Source of the DNA: a virus
DNA: 64,000 bases
Virus record (IMG/VR): IMGVR_UViG_3300030098_004824
Coordinates: 1 to 64,000 of that record
Direction: 5' to 3' (one strand)
Every line of letters begins with the position of its first letter. The first letter of the stretch is position 1. The notes below the pieces were generated by a model. It worked only from the letters and a program-made list of their open reading frames with translations. It had not been told where the DNA came from and did no database searches. Below are positions 6,348-14,067 of this stretch, piece after piece. The position numbers were made by a program, and so were the translations under genes.

Positions 6348-6376
6348 GGGGGATCGCTTAAAGCGTTCTTATATTG
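6348..6376 (+). repeat. 29-bp intergenic element, copy 3
   Basis: All core positions present. Here the middle is CGCTTAAAGCG, a perfect 11-bp palindrome, and the -10-like segment is TATATT. Nearly identical to copy 5. The next ATG (nuclease-like gene) is 14 bp downstream. Confidence 0.9.
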
Positions 6377-6389
6377 AATATACTTTATT

Positions 6390-6890
6390 ATGAAACCAGA
6401 AGAAAAATATCAACAACTCTTTGAAGATATGTATTCTCTATGTGAAGAGAATAACTGGGGAGATCCCTTTAGTTATGCACGTTCTCGTGAGATACATTTA
6501 GCAGGATTACTTGGTCATCGTGTTGCAGATGATTATTCTGGTGCAGATGCTTATGATGTTAATAATAATCCAGTAGAATATAAATCTACTATTGGTAAGA
6601 AATTAACTGCAACATATAATGGTATTAGTGTACAAAATACTTGGGAAGATCAAGTTAAGTATTTACAGGAAGAAAAAATAGGTAAGTATAAACATCATTA
6701 CTACGCTAGGTATCAATCAGGCAAGGTAATTGAGGTTTACAGATTACACGCAGATGTGGTATTATCAATATTATTACCACCATTAAAGAAACAATTTGAG
6801 AGTGATAAAGTTAAGAAAGATCCTAGATTAGGATATACTATTTCTAACAAACTCATTCTACAATATGGAGAGAAAGTTTATGCTGGATAG
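6390..6890 (+). CDS. PD-(D/E)XK nuclease-like protein (possible restriction endonuclease)
   Basis: A 166-aa protein. GAD (D53) followed ten residues later by VEYK (E63, K65) fits the PD-(D/E)XK nuclease core, where these residues bind metal and cut DNA. The context GADAYD..N.PVEYKST resembles small type II restriction enzymes. The end of the gene overlaps a DNA methyltransferase-like gene, the typical layout of a restriction-modification pair. It could cut host DNA or competitors, with self-DNA protected by the methylase (inference). The recognition site is unknown. Confidence 0.6.
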   Translation: MKPEEKYQQLFEDMYSLCEENNWGDPFSYARSREIHLAGLLGHRVADDYSGADAYDVNNNPVEYKSTIGKKLTATYNGISVQNTWEDQVKYLQEEKIGKYKHHYYARYQSGKVIEVYRLHADVVLSILLPPLKKQFESDKVKKDPRLGYTISNKLILQYGEKVYAG

Positions 6891-7422
6891 TGGCAAATTA
6901 ATGTATAGTAAAGGTAATAATGATGAGTGTTATACACCACATTATGCTGTAACTCCTATCCTAAAGTATATTCCAAAGGATGCTATTGTATGGTGTCCTT
7001 TTGATACACAAGATAGTGAGTTTGTAAAACAAATTGAGAAACAAAATGAGGTAACATATTCTCATATTAATACTGGAAGAGATTTCTTTGAGTATGAACC
7101 ATTTGAATGGGATGTAATGTTATCTAATCCACCATTTACTAATAAGAGAAAGTATTTTGAAAGAGCATTATCATTTAATAAACCATTTGCATTGATTATG
7201 ACTAACACTTGGTTGAATGATTCAGCACCTAAACAGTTATTTAAAGATAGAGATTTGCAGTTGCTTATGTTTGATAAGAGAATGAAGTTTATTAGTCCTG
7301 ATGGTAGAAATAATGATAAGATAACATTTAGTAGCAGTTATTATTGTTGGAACTTCTTACCTAAACAAATAATTATGGAAGAATTGATAATTAGTGAATC
7401 TAAAGCAAAATTAATAATATAG
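6880..7422 (+). CDS. N6-adenine DNA methyltransferase-like protein
   Basis: A 180-aa protein. SNPPF (NPPF at residues 83-86) is motif IV of amino-methyltransferases, preceded by the region DAIVWCPFDTQDSEFV where a SAM-binding motif is expected. ATG 6880 is chosen because GGAGAG lies 11 bp upstream; an alternative is the in-frame codon at 6865. The start lies inside the nuclease-like gene (11-bp overlap), so the products are coupled. It is shorter than full methylases, so it may be a minimal phage type. Its stop abuts repeat copy 4. Confidence 0.6.
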   Translation: MLDSGKLMYSKGNNDECYTPHYAVTPILKYIPKDAIVWCPFDTQDSEFVKQIEKQNEVTYSHINTGRDFFEYEPFEWDVMLSNPPFTNKRKYFERALSFNKPFALIMTNTWLNDSAPKQLFKDRDLQLLMFDKRMKFISPDGRNNDKITFSSSYYCWNFLPKQIIMEELIISESKAKLII

Positions 7423-7451
7423 GGGGGATCGTTTAAACTGTCCCTATATTG
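7423..7451 (+). repeat. 29-bp intergenic element, copy 4
   Basis: GGGGATCG, TAAA and GT are intact; position 16 is C instead of G. The -10-like segment is TATATT. It starts at the stop codon of the methyltransferase and precedes the helicase ATG by 47 bp. Confidence 0.88.
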
Positions 7452-7498
7452 TACCTGTATGCTCCTGTAAGGGGTCTATTCATTTATTATGGTATATT

Positions 7499-8674
7499 AT
7501 GTTTAAATTGAGAAATCATCAATTAGCAGTACTTAGAACTTTACAAGAGAATCGTAAAGGTCAAATTATTGTGCCTACTGGTGGTGGTAAAACAATATGT
7601 ATGATTGAGGATGCTAAGTATCAATTTACAATGAACAATGTATCAAAAACTATTGTAGTTGTTGCTCCTCGCATACTATTAGCACAGCAATTATGTGAAG
7701 ATTTTTTAGAATTAATTGATAATGTGCATATTCTTCATGTACATTCAGGAGAGACACATCATACAAGCACAACTAAAATTGATTTGATTAAACAATGGGT
7801 AGGTGATAATGTTGGTAATAAGATTATATTTACAACATATCATTCACTTCATAAGTTAATAGAATCTGATGTATTTGTAGATACAATATATTTTGATGAA
7901 GCACATAATGGAGTTCAGAAGAACTTTGTTGAAGCAGTTGAGTATCATTCAATGTATGCTAATCGTTGCTATTTCTTTACTGCTACACCTAAACATTCCA
8001 AGACACCATTTAAGATAGGAATGAATGATCAAGATATATTTGGTAGGGTGTTGGTGAATGTACCAGCACCTAAATTAGTGGATGAAGGTGTTATTTTACC
8101 ACCTAAAGTTAGGATTAAAAAGATAGATGTTGTTGATGATAGTAGATTCAAGCACGAACACGATTGTGACCATCTTGTATCAACTATGGATGAAATTGAT
8201 GCAGATAAAATATTAATCTGTGCAAGATCTACCAAACAGATTGTTAATTTAGTATCACAAACTGATTTTTGTGTTGAGTTAAAACTTCGTGGATATAATT
8301 GGATGTATATTACTGCAAAAACTGGGGCAGTTATCAATGGTAAGAAAGTTGATCGTGAATCTTTCTTTAATACCCTAAACAGTTGGGGTCAGGACGATTC
8401 AAAGCGATTTGTTGTTATTCATCATAGCATATTATCTGAAGGTATTAATGTTAGAGGACTTGAAGCAGCATTATTCTTAAGAAATATGGATTACATTACT
8501 ATTAGTCAAACAATAGGTAGAGTAATAAGAAAAGGTAATGAATCTAAAACTTATGGATTGATTTGTGTACCAGTTTATGATAAAGTAGGTATATCAACAG
8601 CAAGAAAAGTTGAGGCAGTTGTTGATACTGTCTTTGATAAAGGTCAACCCGCTATTTCTACAATAACAAAATGA
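7499..8674 (+). CDS. Superfamily 2 DEAH-box helicase (UvsW-like class)
   Basis: A 391-aa helicase. Walker A PTGGGKT at residues 26-32, DEAH at 133-136, TATP at 161-164 and the arginine-finger motif QTIGRVIRKG near 330-341 are all intact, so it should be an active ATP-dependent DNA or RNA translocase. T4 UvsW, which remodels forks and R-loops, is the nearest functional analogue; this protein is shorter, so I do not assign the symbol. It follows repeat copy 4 and its stop overlaps the next ATG (ATGA at 8671). Confidence 0.85.
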   Translation: MFKLRNHQLAVLRTLQENRKGQIIVPTGGGKTICMIEDAKYQFTMNNVSKTIVVVAPRILLAQQLCEDFLELIDNVHILHVHSGETHHTSTTKIDLIKQWVGDNVGNKIIFTTYHSLHKLIESDVFVDTIYFDEAHNGVQKNFVEAVEYHSMYANRCYFFTATPKHSKTPFKIGMNDQDIFGRVLVNVPAPKLVDEGVILPPKVRIKKIDVVDDSRFKHEHDCDHLVSTMDEIDADKILICARSTKQIVNLVSQTDFCVELKLRGYNWMYITAKTGAVINGKKVDRESFFNTLNSWGQDDSKRFVVIHHSILSEGINVRGLEAALFLRNMDYITISQTIGRVIRKGNESKTYGLICVPVYDKVGISTARKVEAVVDTVFDKGQPAISTITK

Positions 8675-9102
8675 TTACATTAGCATTAGTAACTGGTGGA
8701 TTCGATCCATTACACTCAGGTCACATTGCATATTTCAATGCAGCAAAAGAATTAGGTGATAGTTTATGTGTTGCAGTTAATTCAAATGATTGGTTAATTA
8801 GAAAGAAAGGGAAATACTTTATGACTGCACCTGAAAGAATTTCTATCATTTCAGAGTTAAGAATGGTGGATGCTTGTATAGAATTTAATGATAAAGATGA
8901 TACTGCTAATGATGCAATTAAGATGGCATTAGAGGTTTACGATAACATTATTTTTGCAAATGGTGGTGATCGAGGTAATACAAACACCCCAGAATATGAA
9001 GAGTTTAAAGATGATAATAGAGTCAAATTTGCGTGGGGTGTTGGTGGTGATGATAAAAAGAATAGCAGTTCTTGGATATTAGATAGGTGGACAACAAAAT
9101 GA
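8671..9102 (+). CDS. Cytidylyltransferase-like nucleotidyltransferase
   Basis: A 143-aa protein with GGFDPLHSGH (residues 9-18), the HxGH signature of the TagD/RfaE C-terminal family that transfers a nucleotide to a phosphorylated sugar, glycerol or similar. NGGDR in the C-terminal half matches the second conserved region. Possible use: making an activated precursor for surface or DNA modification (inference). It overlaps the helicase stop and the following membrane protein ATG. Confidence 0.8.
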   Translation: MITLALVTGGFDPLHSGHIAYFNAAKELGDSLCVAVNSNDWLIRKKGKYFMTAPERISIISELRMVDACIEFNDKDDTANDAIKMALEVYDNIIFANGGDRGNTNTPEYEEFKDDNRVKFAWGVGGDDKKNSSSWILDRWTTK

Positions 9103-9344
9103 CTAAAAAAATACACCCTCGTGAATATATGTCTAATGACTACTGGAAGTATAATTTAGATGAACCAGAATATAAACGTGGATCTCTTCATAATAAAATA
9201 GGTATGATAATTATGTTTATTTTCTATGGTATAGTTTTAGTACAATTATTACACGCATTTACTATAATACCATTTTTTCCTATTACTTTCACAATCTTAT
9301 TAGGATTATTGTTTATAGTTTATGTTGCGTGGAGGGCATCTTGA
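9099..9344 (+). CDS. Two-span membrane protein
   Basis: An 81-aa protein from ATG 9099 (ATGA overlap with the cytidylyltransferase). A polar N-terminal 34 residues precede two hydrophobic segments (MIIMFIFYGIVLVQLL and PFFPITFTILLGLLFIVYVA). Inner-membrane location likely. Function unknown. Confidence 0.65.
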   Translation: MTKKIHPREYMSNDYWKYNLDEPEYKRGSLHNKIGMIIMFIFYGIVLVQLLHAFTIIPFFPITFTILLGLLFIVYVAWRAS

Positions 9345-10273
9345 AAGATACTATTTTGTTTGGAGATTGTCTCCAAACACTTAAACAATTCGATGAAAAA
9401 GCAAGGTGTTGCATCACATCTCCACCTTATTATGGTTTAAGAGATTATGGAGGGGAGGATTGTCAGATAGGACAAGAAGAATCTCCAGAAGAGTATATTC
9501 AAAAATTAGTATTAGTATTCCAAGAGGTGCGTAATAATTTAACAGAAGATGGAACATTGTGGTTAAACATTGGAGATAGTTATTATAACTATAGACCTGG
9601 AAAAGGTCAATCATTAGTTAAACAAACTGTTTCTGCTAATAAACAAGATTTACCAGACAAATGTGCAAGAAGAGGTAACAAACTAAAAGGATATAAAGAG
9701 AAAGATTTAATTGGTATTCCCTGGATGTTAGCATTTGCATTAAGAGCAGATGGATGGTATTTAAGACAAGATATTATATGGCATAAACCTAATCCAATGC
9801 CCGAAAGTGTGAAGGATAGATGTACTAAATCCCACGAATATTTGTTCCTCTTAAGTAAGAACAAGAGGTATTATTATGACAATGAAAGTATCAAAGAACC
9901 AGCAAAAGATTGGGGAACAAGAGATAGAACTAAAGGAAAATATCACAATAAAGGTACAGGATTACAACCTCATTCTGGTCTTACTAAATCATATCCAAAG
10001 AAGAATAAAAGGTCAGTTTGGAGTATAACAAATAAACCATATAGAGGGGCACATTTTGCAACTTTCCCAAGAGATTTAGTGGAACCTTGTATATTAGCAG
10101 GTTCACAAGTTAATGATATTATTCTTGATCCTTTTATGGGATCTGGAACAACAGCAATGGTAGCAAAAGACTTGGGAAGATATTACATAGGGTGTGAATT
10201 GCACGAAGATTATGGTAAATTAATAAAAAACAGAATATGTGAACAAGGGGGATCGCTTAAAGCGTTCTTATAG
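9341..10273 (+). CDS. DNA methyltransferase, beta-class amino-MTase
   Basis: From the proposed TTG start the protein has 310 aa. TSPPY at residues 26-30 is the catalytic motif IV, and DPFMGSGTT at about 263 is the SAM-binding motif I; the order IV before I defines the beta class, N4-cytosine or N6-adenine. TTG 9341 is chosen because GGAGGG lies 5 bp upstream and the codon forms a TTGA overlap with the preceding stop; GTG 9329 is an alternative. The last eight residues (GGSLKAFL) are encoded by repeat copy 5. Site specificity cannot be read from sequence. Confidence 0.85.
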   Translation: MKDTILFGDCLQTLKQFDEKARCCITSPPYYGLRDYGGEDCQIGQEESPEEYIQKLVLVFQEVRNNLTEDGTLWLNIGDSYYNYRPGKGQSLVKQTVSANKQDLPDKCARRGNKLKGYKEKDLIGIPWMLAFALRADGWYLRQDIIWHKPNPMPESVKDRCTKSHEYLFLLSKNKRYYYDNESIKEPAKDWGTRDRTKGKYHNKGTGLQPHSGLTKSYPKKNKRSVWSITNKPYRGAHFATFPRDLVEPCILAGSQVNDIILDPFMGSGTTAMVAKDLGRYYIGCELHEDYGKLIKNRICEQGGSLKAFL

Positions 10274-10275
10274 TG
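10247..10275 (+). repeat. 29-bp intergenic element, copy 5
   Basis: All core positions present, with the CGCTTAAAGCG palindrome and TATAGT. It lies inside the 3' end of the methyltransferase gene, whose TAG stop is within the element. Confidence 0.9.
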
Positions 10276-10384
10276 TAAGGGATATGCACAGAGCAGACCT
10301 TGAAACTTAAATGATTTCAAGGCATCACAGAAGAGAAATTGCAAGTTCTCACTCCTTTACATCTATTGTTTATTTTCAAACTAA
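10276..10384 (+). promoter_or_regulatory. Structured leader after repeat copy 5
   Basis: CCTTGAAA and TTTCAAGG form an 8-bp stem near 10298-10322. TGTAAGG just after the element can pair with CCTTTACA near 10361, and GAGAA with TTCTC. A folded 5' leader of about 110 nt is possible. No ORF is convincing here. Confidence 0.45.
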
Positions 10385-10690
10385 ATGGCAACACGCAGAC
10401 GCACATCAGCAACTCGCAAAACTGCTAAATCTGCTCCCGCTATTGTTAAGGAATCAAGGGCAAGTGTTAAGAAAGTTACAACAACTGCCCCAAAACGTGT
10501 AAATAAAGTTACACCGAAGAAGGTAATTGAAGTGGCAGAAGTAACACCAACTCCCGTAAAAGATACCCTTAACTTAGAGAAACTATTCAAGGATTATCCT
10601 CGTGATGGTTTCGCACTTGCTCTCCTTCCTTTACTATTATTGGAAGCATTAACCAAAGAAGGTTTAAAGATAGCAGGTGTAATTTCGTAA
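10385..10690 (+). CDS. Basic N-terminal, hydrophobic C-terminal small protein
   Basis: A 101-aa protein. Residues 1-50 are Lys/Arg/Thr/Ala-rich (MATRRRTSATRKTAKSAPA), like a histone-type or nucleoid-binding tail. The second half has FALALLPLLLLEALTKEGLKIAGV, a hydrophobic helix. Perhaps a membrane-anchored or oligomerising DNA-binding protein (inference). It is followed by a terminator. Confidence 0.65.
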   Translation: MATRRRTSATRKTAKSAPAIVKESRASVKKVTTTAPKRVNKVTPKKVIEVAEVTPTPVKDTLNLEKLFKDYPRDGFALALLPLLLLEALTKEGLKIAGVIS

Positions 10691-10703
10691 AGAATATTAC
10701 ATT

Positions 10704-10727
10704 GGGGGTTGAAAGATCCCCTTTTTT
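10704..10727 (+). terminator. Rho-independent terminator with GAAA loop
   Basis: GGGGGTT (10704-10710) and GATCCCC (10715-10721), with two wobble pairs, close a GAAA tetraloop, followed by six T (10722-10727). Confidence 0.85.
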
Positions 10728-10749
10728 ATGTTAAAATGAATTTATTATT

Positions 10750-11667
10750 ATGCAAAACAAACACATTGAACATCCTGAAGATTCCATTCTAAATGGTGAT
10801 TTAGATGTATTAAATTGGTTTACCACTAATGGTAAAATAACAGCAAAGATTGATGGTGCTCCAGCAATAGTTTGGGGGACTAATCCTGTTAATAATAAAT
10901 TCTTTATTGGAACTAAAAGTGTCTTCAACAAAAAACTCATCAAAATCAACTATAACCATACCGATATTGATAGAAACCATCAAGGAAAAGTGGCAGATAT
11001 TTTGCATATCTGTTTTGACAATCTTCCTGATACAAGTAATATCTACCAAGGTGATTTCATCGGTTTTGGTGGCACTGATTCTTTCAATCCTAACACCATC
11101 AGATACATTTTCCCAGATAAGATTACCCAAGAAATAGTAATAGCACCGCACACATCTTACACCACTAATGGTGATTTAAGAGATGCAATTGCAAGACCTA
11201 TTAGTGATAAAGAACTAATATCTTTATGGCAAGATGCAGAAGATGTTTACTTTGTTTATCCTGAAGTAACATTAGATCAGGAAAGAGATAGTATAATCGA
11301 AAGATGCAAATTTGCAAGACAAATTGCAACTTTATGTGAGTTCCCTAATGATAAACAAGTAAAAAGGATTAAGAAGCAATTAAATACTTGTATTCGTGAA
11401 GATATAGAGATAGATGATATAGTACAGGAAGTACTTGCTAATGATAACAATATAGACGTAAATGTATTGCGTTTGTGGAAATTAGTGCAGACAATTAAGC
11501 ACGATATGTTTAACTATATTTCGTGTAATGATGATGTTGAATGTTACATTGAGGAAGAATATTGCGATCACGAAGGATATGTAATGGTAAATGAGTTTGG
11601 TACATTTAAGATCGTTAATCGTGAAGGATTTAGTAAAGCAAACTTCAATCTCTCTAAAATGAGATAA
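10750..11667 (+). CDS. ATP-dependent ligase-like nucleotidyltransferase
   Basis: A 305-aa protein. KIDGAP at residues 33-38 matches motif I (K-x-D-G) of DNA/RNA ligases and capping enzymes, with K33 the expected AMP-accepting lysine. EGYVM near residue 277 resembles motif IV, and FKIVNREGFSKANF motif V. I infer nick or RNA-end sealing. It is not close enough to T4 Rnl1, Rnl2 or gp30 for a symbol. It is the only gene between the terminator and repeat copy 6. Confidence 0.6.
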   Translation: MQNKHIEHPEDSILNGDLDVLNWFTTNGKITAKIDGAPAIVWGTNPVNNKFFIGTKSVFNKKLIKINYNHTDIDRNHQGKVADILHICFDNLPDTSNIYQGDFIGFGGTDSFNPNTIRYIFPDKITQEIVIAPHTSYTTNGDLRDAIARPISDKELISLWQDAEDVYFVYPEVTLDQERDSIIERCKFARQIATLCEFPNDKQVKRIKKQLNTCIREDIEIDDIVQEVLANDNNIDVNVLRLWKLVQTIKHDMFNYISCNDDVECYIEEEYCDHEGYVMVNEFGTFKIVNREGFSKANFNLSKMR

Positions 11668-11668
11668 A

Positions 11669-11697
11669 GGGGGATCGTTTAAAGTGTTATAATAGTG
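11669..11697 (+). repeat. 29-bp intergenic element, copy 6
   Basis: All core positions intact. Here the T/A-rich part reads TATAATAG, so a full TATAAT lies at 11688-11693. It begins one base after the ligase-like stop. Confidence 0.9.
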
Positions 11698-11758
11698 AGG
11701 ATATACATCCATTTCTGGTTAGGAATCCTCACTTTAATTTCATTTCTTTATTTTGTTT
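11693..11758 (+). promoter_or_regulatory. Leader hairpin after repeat copy 6
   Basis: AGTGAGGAT beginning at 11694 and ATCCTCACT ending at 11735 form a 9-bp perfect stem at the very start of the predicted transcript. A T-rich leader then runs to the ATG at 11759, with no Shine-Dalgarno. Confidence 0.5.
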
Positions 11759-12178
11759 ATGTCAACTTTACCTGAAAGAGTTCTCGATTGGACTGAAACC
11801 TATTGTGAATCTCTTACAGAAAATTACAAACAACATAGTGTAAGAATGTATGAAAGTTCAACATCTGACTATTCAAAACAGTGTTTGGAAAATGTAAAGA
11901 ATGGCACTGCTAATCTTACTAACTTTGTTATCAAGAATGGTCGCAAGTATTACAAGATTATGCAACGTGAATTTGATACTTTCCAAGATCGTAATGAATG
12001 GAGAGAAGGATGTGTTCACGCATTTGTTGATAAGAATACAGGTGAAGTTTACAAACCTGCTTCTTATAATTCACCAGCAAAGCACGTTAGATATGATTTA
12101 AGGATCATAAATGATCGTGCTAAGTTACACAATCCAGACTATACTGGATGGGCAGGTGGTTATCTCTATATGAGATAA
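11759..12178 (+). CDS. Hypothetical cyanophage protein
   Basis: A 139-aa soluble protein starting MSTLPERVLDWTETYCESLTE. It is charged and Tyr-rich, and ends AGGYLYMR. The ATG at 11759 is preferred to the upstream in-frame TTG. Similar proteins recur in T4-like cyanophages from memory. No domain recognised. Confidence 0.7.
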   Translation: MSTLPERVLDWTETYCESLTENYKQHSVRMYESSTSDYSKQCLENVKNGTANLTNFVIKNGRKYYKIMQREFDTFQDRNEWREGCVHAFVDKNTGEVYKPASYNSPAKHVRYDLRIINDRAKLHNPDYTGWAGGYLYMR

Positions 12179-12214
12179 TCACCATTTTTACTATACCATA
12201 AGGAGGTTAATTCA

Positions 12215-12442
12215 ATGTATTCAAGTGACACTTTTGGAAGAATCTTCTGGGTTGATGAAGATTTAGAGTTCAGATCTTGCCCACTAAATGTTGATGGGAC
12301 TGGTGATTTTACCTGCGAAGATTATGTATCAGAGTGGGATGATTGGAGTGAGGTTAATTATAGTTTGCTCTTCCAAATTCACAAGACTTGTTTACATTTA
12401 AAACAAGATCATCACAATTCAGTTAATTTAGTAGGAGTTTAA
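12215..12442 (+). CDS. Small acidic protein
   Basis: A 75-aa protein preceded by a strong AGGAGG (12201-12206). It is rich in Asp and Trp (EDYVSEWDDWSEVNYS), with three Cys. No family recognised. It starts a run of tiny adjacent or overlapping genes. Confidence 0.65.
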   Translation: MYSSDTFGRIFWVDEDLEFRSCPLNVDGTGDFTCEDYVSEWDDWSEVNYSLLFQIHKTCLHLKQDHHNSVNLVGV

Positions 12443-12447
12443 TTATT

Positions 12448-12630
12448 ATGTCAAATATCAACAACGAAGCAATATTAGAGTCACTATATGATGAAGTATG
12501 GGAGGAATTCCGTATTGCTAATAAACTAACTGATGACCAAATGTATGAGTTAGAGCAGTCAAATAGTGGTGGTACTTTCGATCAGTTAGTATCAACAACT
12601 AATCAAAGATTTGAGGATTTATGCCAATGA
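12448..12630 (+). CDS. 60-aa acidic protein
   Basis: Acidic, helical (ILESLYDEVWEEFRIANKLTDDQ). It follows the previous gene by 5 bp and overlaps the zinc-ribbon gene. Function unknown. Confidence 0.6.
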   Translation: MSNINNEAILESLYDEVWEEFRIANKLTDDQMYELEQSNSGGTFDQLVSTTNQRFEDLCQ

Positions 12631-12812
12631 TTACAACAACTGTTTCATTCAAACCTATCACAAAACGTGCAAGATGTGGTAAATGGGGCAAGCATATTAT
12701 GTGCCCTAATTGTAAATCAATCAGCAAAGTTTATCATTTTAGTTGGTCAGGATTACAATGTTCTCAATGTTATAAAACAATAGATAAATTACATTGGAGT
12801 GTAGAACAATGA
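12621..12812 (+). CDS. Zinc-ribbon protein
   Basis: A 63-aa protein with CPNC and CSQC separated by about 20 residues, a four-cysteine zinc ribbon, in a basic context (KPITKRARCGKWG). Nucleic-acid or protein binding likely. The start may instead be ATG 12627, which forms an ATGA overlap with the upstream stop. Confidence 0.65.
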   Translation: MPMITTTVSFKPITKRARCGKWGKHIMCPNCKSISKVYHFSWSGLQCSQCYKTIDKLHWSVEQ

Positions 12813-12949
12813 AATGGGACGTTAAGTTATACGTAGGCGGTCAAGTCTTCGTAGAAAGTGTTAGAGCAGTCAACTATTCTGATGCAAAAGAAACAGCATT
12901 GGCACGTAATCCTAAAGCAAAGTTTATATCAGCAAACCCAATTCCGTAA
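12809..12949 (+). CDS. 46-aa hypothetical protein
   Basis: MKWDVKLYVGGQVFVESVRAV then NYSDAKETALARNPKAKFISANPIP. The strand-helix pattern with YSDAKETALARNP is typical of a small phage family I know from T4-like cyanophages. ATGA overlap with the zinc-ribbon gene. Role unknown. Confidence 0.65.
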   Translation: MKWDVKLYVGGQVFVESVRAVNYSDAKETALARNPKAKFISANPIP

Positions 12950-12955
12950 AGTAAA

Positions 12956-13192
12956 ATGTTATCACCTATACAATTAATGGATCTAAAAAGAATATATTCT
13001 GAGATAATTGTTGATCAGATGAGTGATAACGAGATTATAGAATATGTGACTAAAGATATAGAAATTGAATTAGATTCTGTTTGTGAGTATGATTTAAGGA
13101 AGGAAATCGTACAGACAGTAGGTATAAAGAAATATCGTGCAATGTTAGATATAATATTAACAGAAGGGGGATCGTCTAAAGTGTCCTATTAA
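12956..13192 (+). CDS. Small hypothetical protein ending in repeat copy 7
   Basis: A 78-aa protein, acidic in the middle (DNEIIEYVTKDIEIELDSVCEYD). Its last eight residues (EGGSSKVS-type tail) and stop codon are supplied by the 29-bp element. The core resembles the C-terminal part of the protein encoded at 15675 (similar elements: D-M-x(2)-I-x(2)-I-T-x-E-IE), suggesting paralogues. Confidence 0.6.
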   Translation: MLSPIQLMDLKRIYSEIIVDQMSDNEIIEYVTKDIEIELDSVCEYDLRKEIVQTVGIKKYRAMLDIILTEGGSSKVSY

Positions 13193-13194
13193 TG
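13166..13194 (+). repeat. 29-bp intergenic element, copy 7
   Basis: All core positions intact; the T/A-rich part is CCTATTAA, identical to copy 8 there. It overlaps the end of the 12956 gene. Confidence 0.9.
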
Positions 13195-13260
13195 AGGGTT
13201 TGGTTATTCTCTCTTTGATTACTACCAAACCTCACAAGTTTTCTTTAATTCTTTTCATTT
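13191..13260 (+). promoter_or_regulatory. Leader hairpin after repeat copy 7
   Basis: GGTTTGGT pairs with ACCAAACC (about 13197-13205 with 13228-13235), extended by one bulge to GAGG/CCTC. It is followed by AAGTTTTCTTTA and a T-rich stretch up to the ATG. The same 12-mer occurs in the copy-8 leader. Confidence 0.5.
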
Positions 13261-13428
13261 ATGTCTGAAACATTCCGTACTATTCGTATTACTGAAGCAG
13301 AGGAGAATATGCTTGTTGAAATGATACAATTTTTCAACGATATGGGTTGGGTAAATCCTGATTCACAAGCAGATTACGATTCTTTCACTGATAAAGTATG
13401 CGAACCTGCATTCTGGGAGTATAACTAA
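13261..13428 (+). CDS. 55-aa acidic protein
   Basis: MSETFRTIRITEAEENMLVE and on to ...KVCEPAFWEYN. Helical, acidic; first gene after repeat copy 7. Function unknown. Confidence 0.6.
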   Translation: MSETFRTIRITEAEENMLVEMIQFFNDMGWVNPDSQADYDSFTDKVCEPAFWEYN

Positions 13429-13474
13429 TGCTCCCTATTTTTCTGTCCTTTATTATTACTTTGGAGTCATTATT

Positions 13475-13636
13475 ATGAGGTATTCTGTTCACTGTCCATC
13501 TGCACCTTTTGAAAATAGTTCTTTCATTAACCTTGAAGATTGTTGGGGTTTATGTTTAGATTTATCAGAAGAATACGGTTATGCAGAAGTTAGACACGGA
13601 AATTGTGTCTTAGGTTCTTATACAAATGGAGGTTAA
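13475..13636 (+). CDS. 53-aa hypothetical protein
   Basis: MRYSVHCPSAPFENSSFINL and on to ...NCVLGSYTNGG, with four Cys. GGAG about 10 bp upstream. Its stop lies just before the next ATG. Confidence 0.55.
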   Translation: MRYSVHCPSAPFENSSFINLEDCWGLCLDLSEEYGYAEVRHGNCVLGSYTNGG

Positions 13637-13638
13637 TT

Positions 13639-13908
13639 ATGCTTGAAACATTTACAGAATTTGCTGATTATGTGTGGTCATTCTATGCACCTAACAGCGA
13701 TCTTTATCCAATTAAAGGTTTAACAATCGAAGATGTATTTCAGGCAATCTTTACATATAAGCAGAGATTACTGAAAGTAAGTTATAACAATCCTGAGTAT
13801 GTTGCTGCTTATGGTAACAATTATTCTTGGGGTTATGGTGATAGTTTAGATAGAGAAAGAGTCAGAGATATTATACTTGAGCAACCACAATTCTCTTGGA
13901 GTTCTTAA
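13639..13908 (+). CDS. Small hypothetical protein
   Basis: An 89-aa protein starting MLETFTEFADYVWSFY. The ATG at 13639 is fixed by GGAGG 6 bp upstream rather than the longer upstream frame. Aromatic-rich with a C-terminal DRERVRDIILEQ helix. Function unknown. Confidence 0.65.
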   Translation: MLETFTEFADYVWSFYAPNSDLYPIKGLTIEDVFQAIFTYKQRLLKVSYNNPEYVAAYGNNYSWGYGDSLDRERVRDIILEQPQFSWSS

Positions 13909-13910
13909 CA

Positions 13911-14066
13911 ATGAAAGTATCAAAATTAACATCAACAAAGTATCAACAACCGAACAATTCTGGGTATAGTTCACTCATAAAGATTAGTTTGGTTAATGAT
14001 ATACAAGACGAAGAGAATCAGCGTAAATATTGTTATAAACCCTATCGAACTTTGTACAATTATTAA
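13911..14066 (+). CDS. 51-aa basic protein
   Basis: MKVSKLTSTKYQQPNNSGYS and on to ...KYCYKPYRTLYNY. Basic, Tyr-rich. It lies two bases after one gene and one base before the next. Unknown. Confidence 0.5.
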   Translation: MKVSKLTSTKYQQPNNSGYSSLIKISLVNDIQDEENQRKYCYKPYRTLYNY

Positions 14067-14067
14067 T

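Noticed and set aside
10311-10502. 63-aa + strand ORF in the leader of the 10385 gene
   Set aside because: Overlaps hairpins of the leader and the coding start of the better ORF at 10385; composition is not protein-like.
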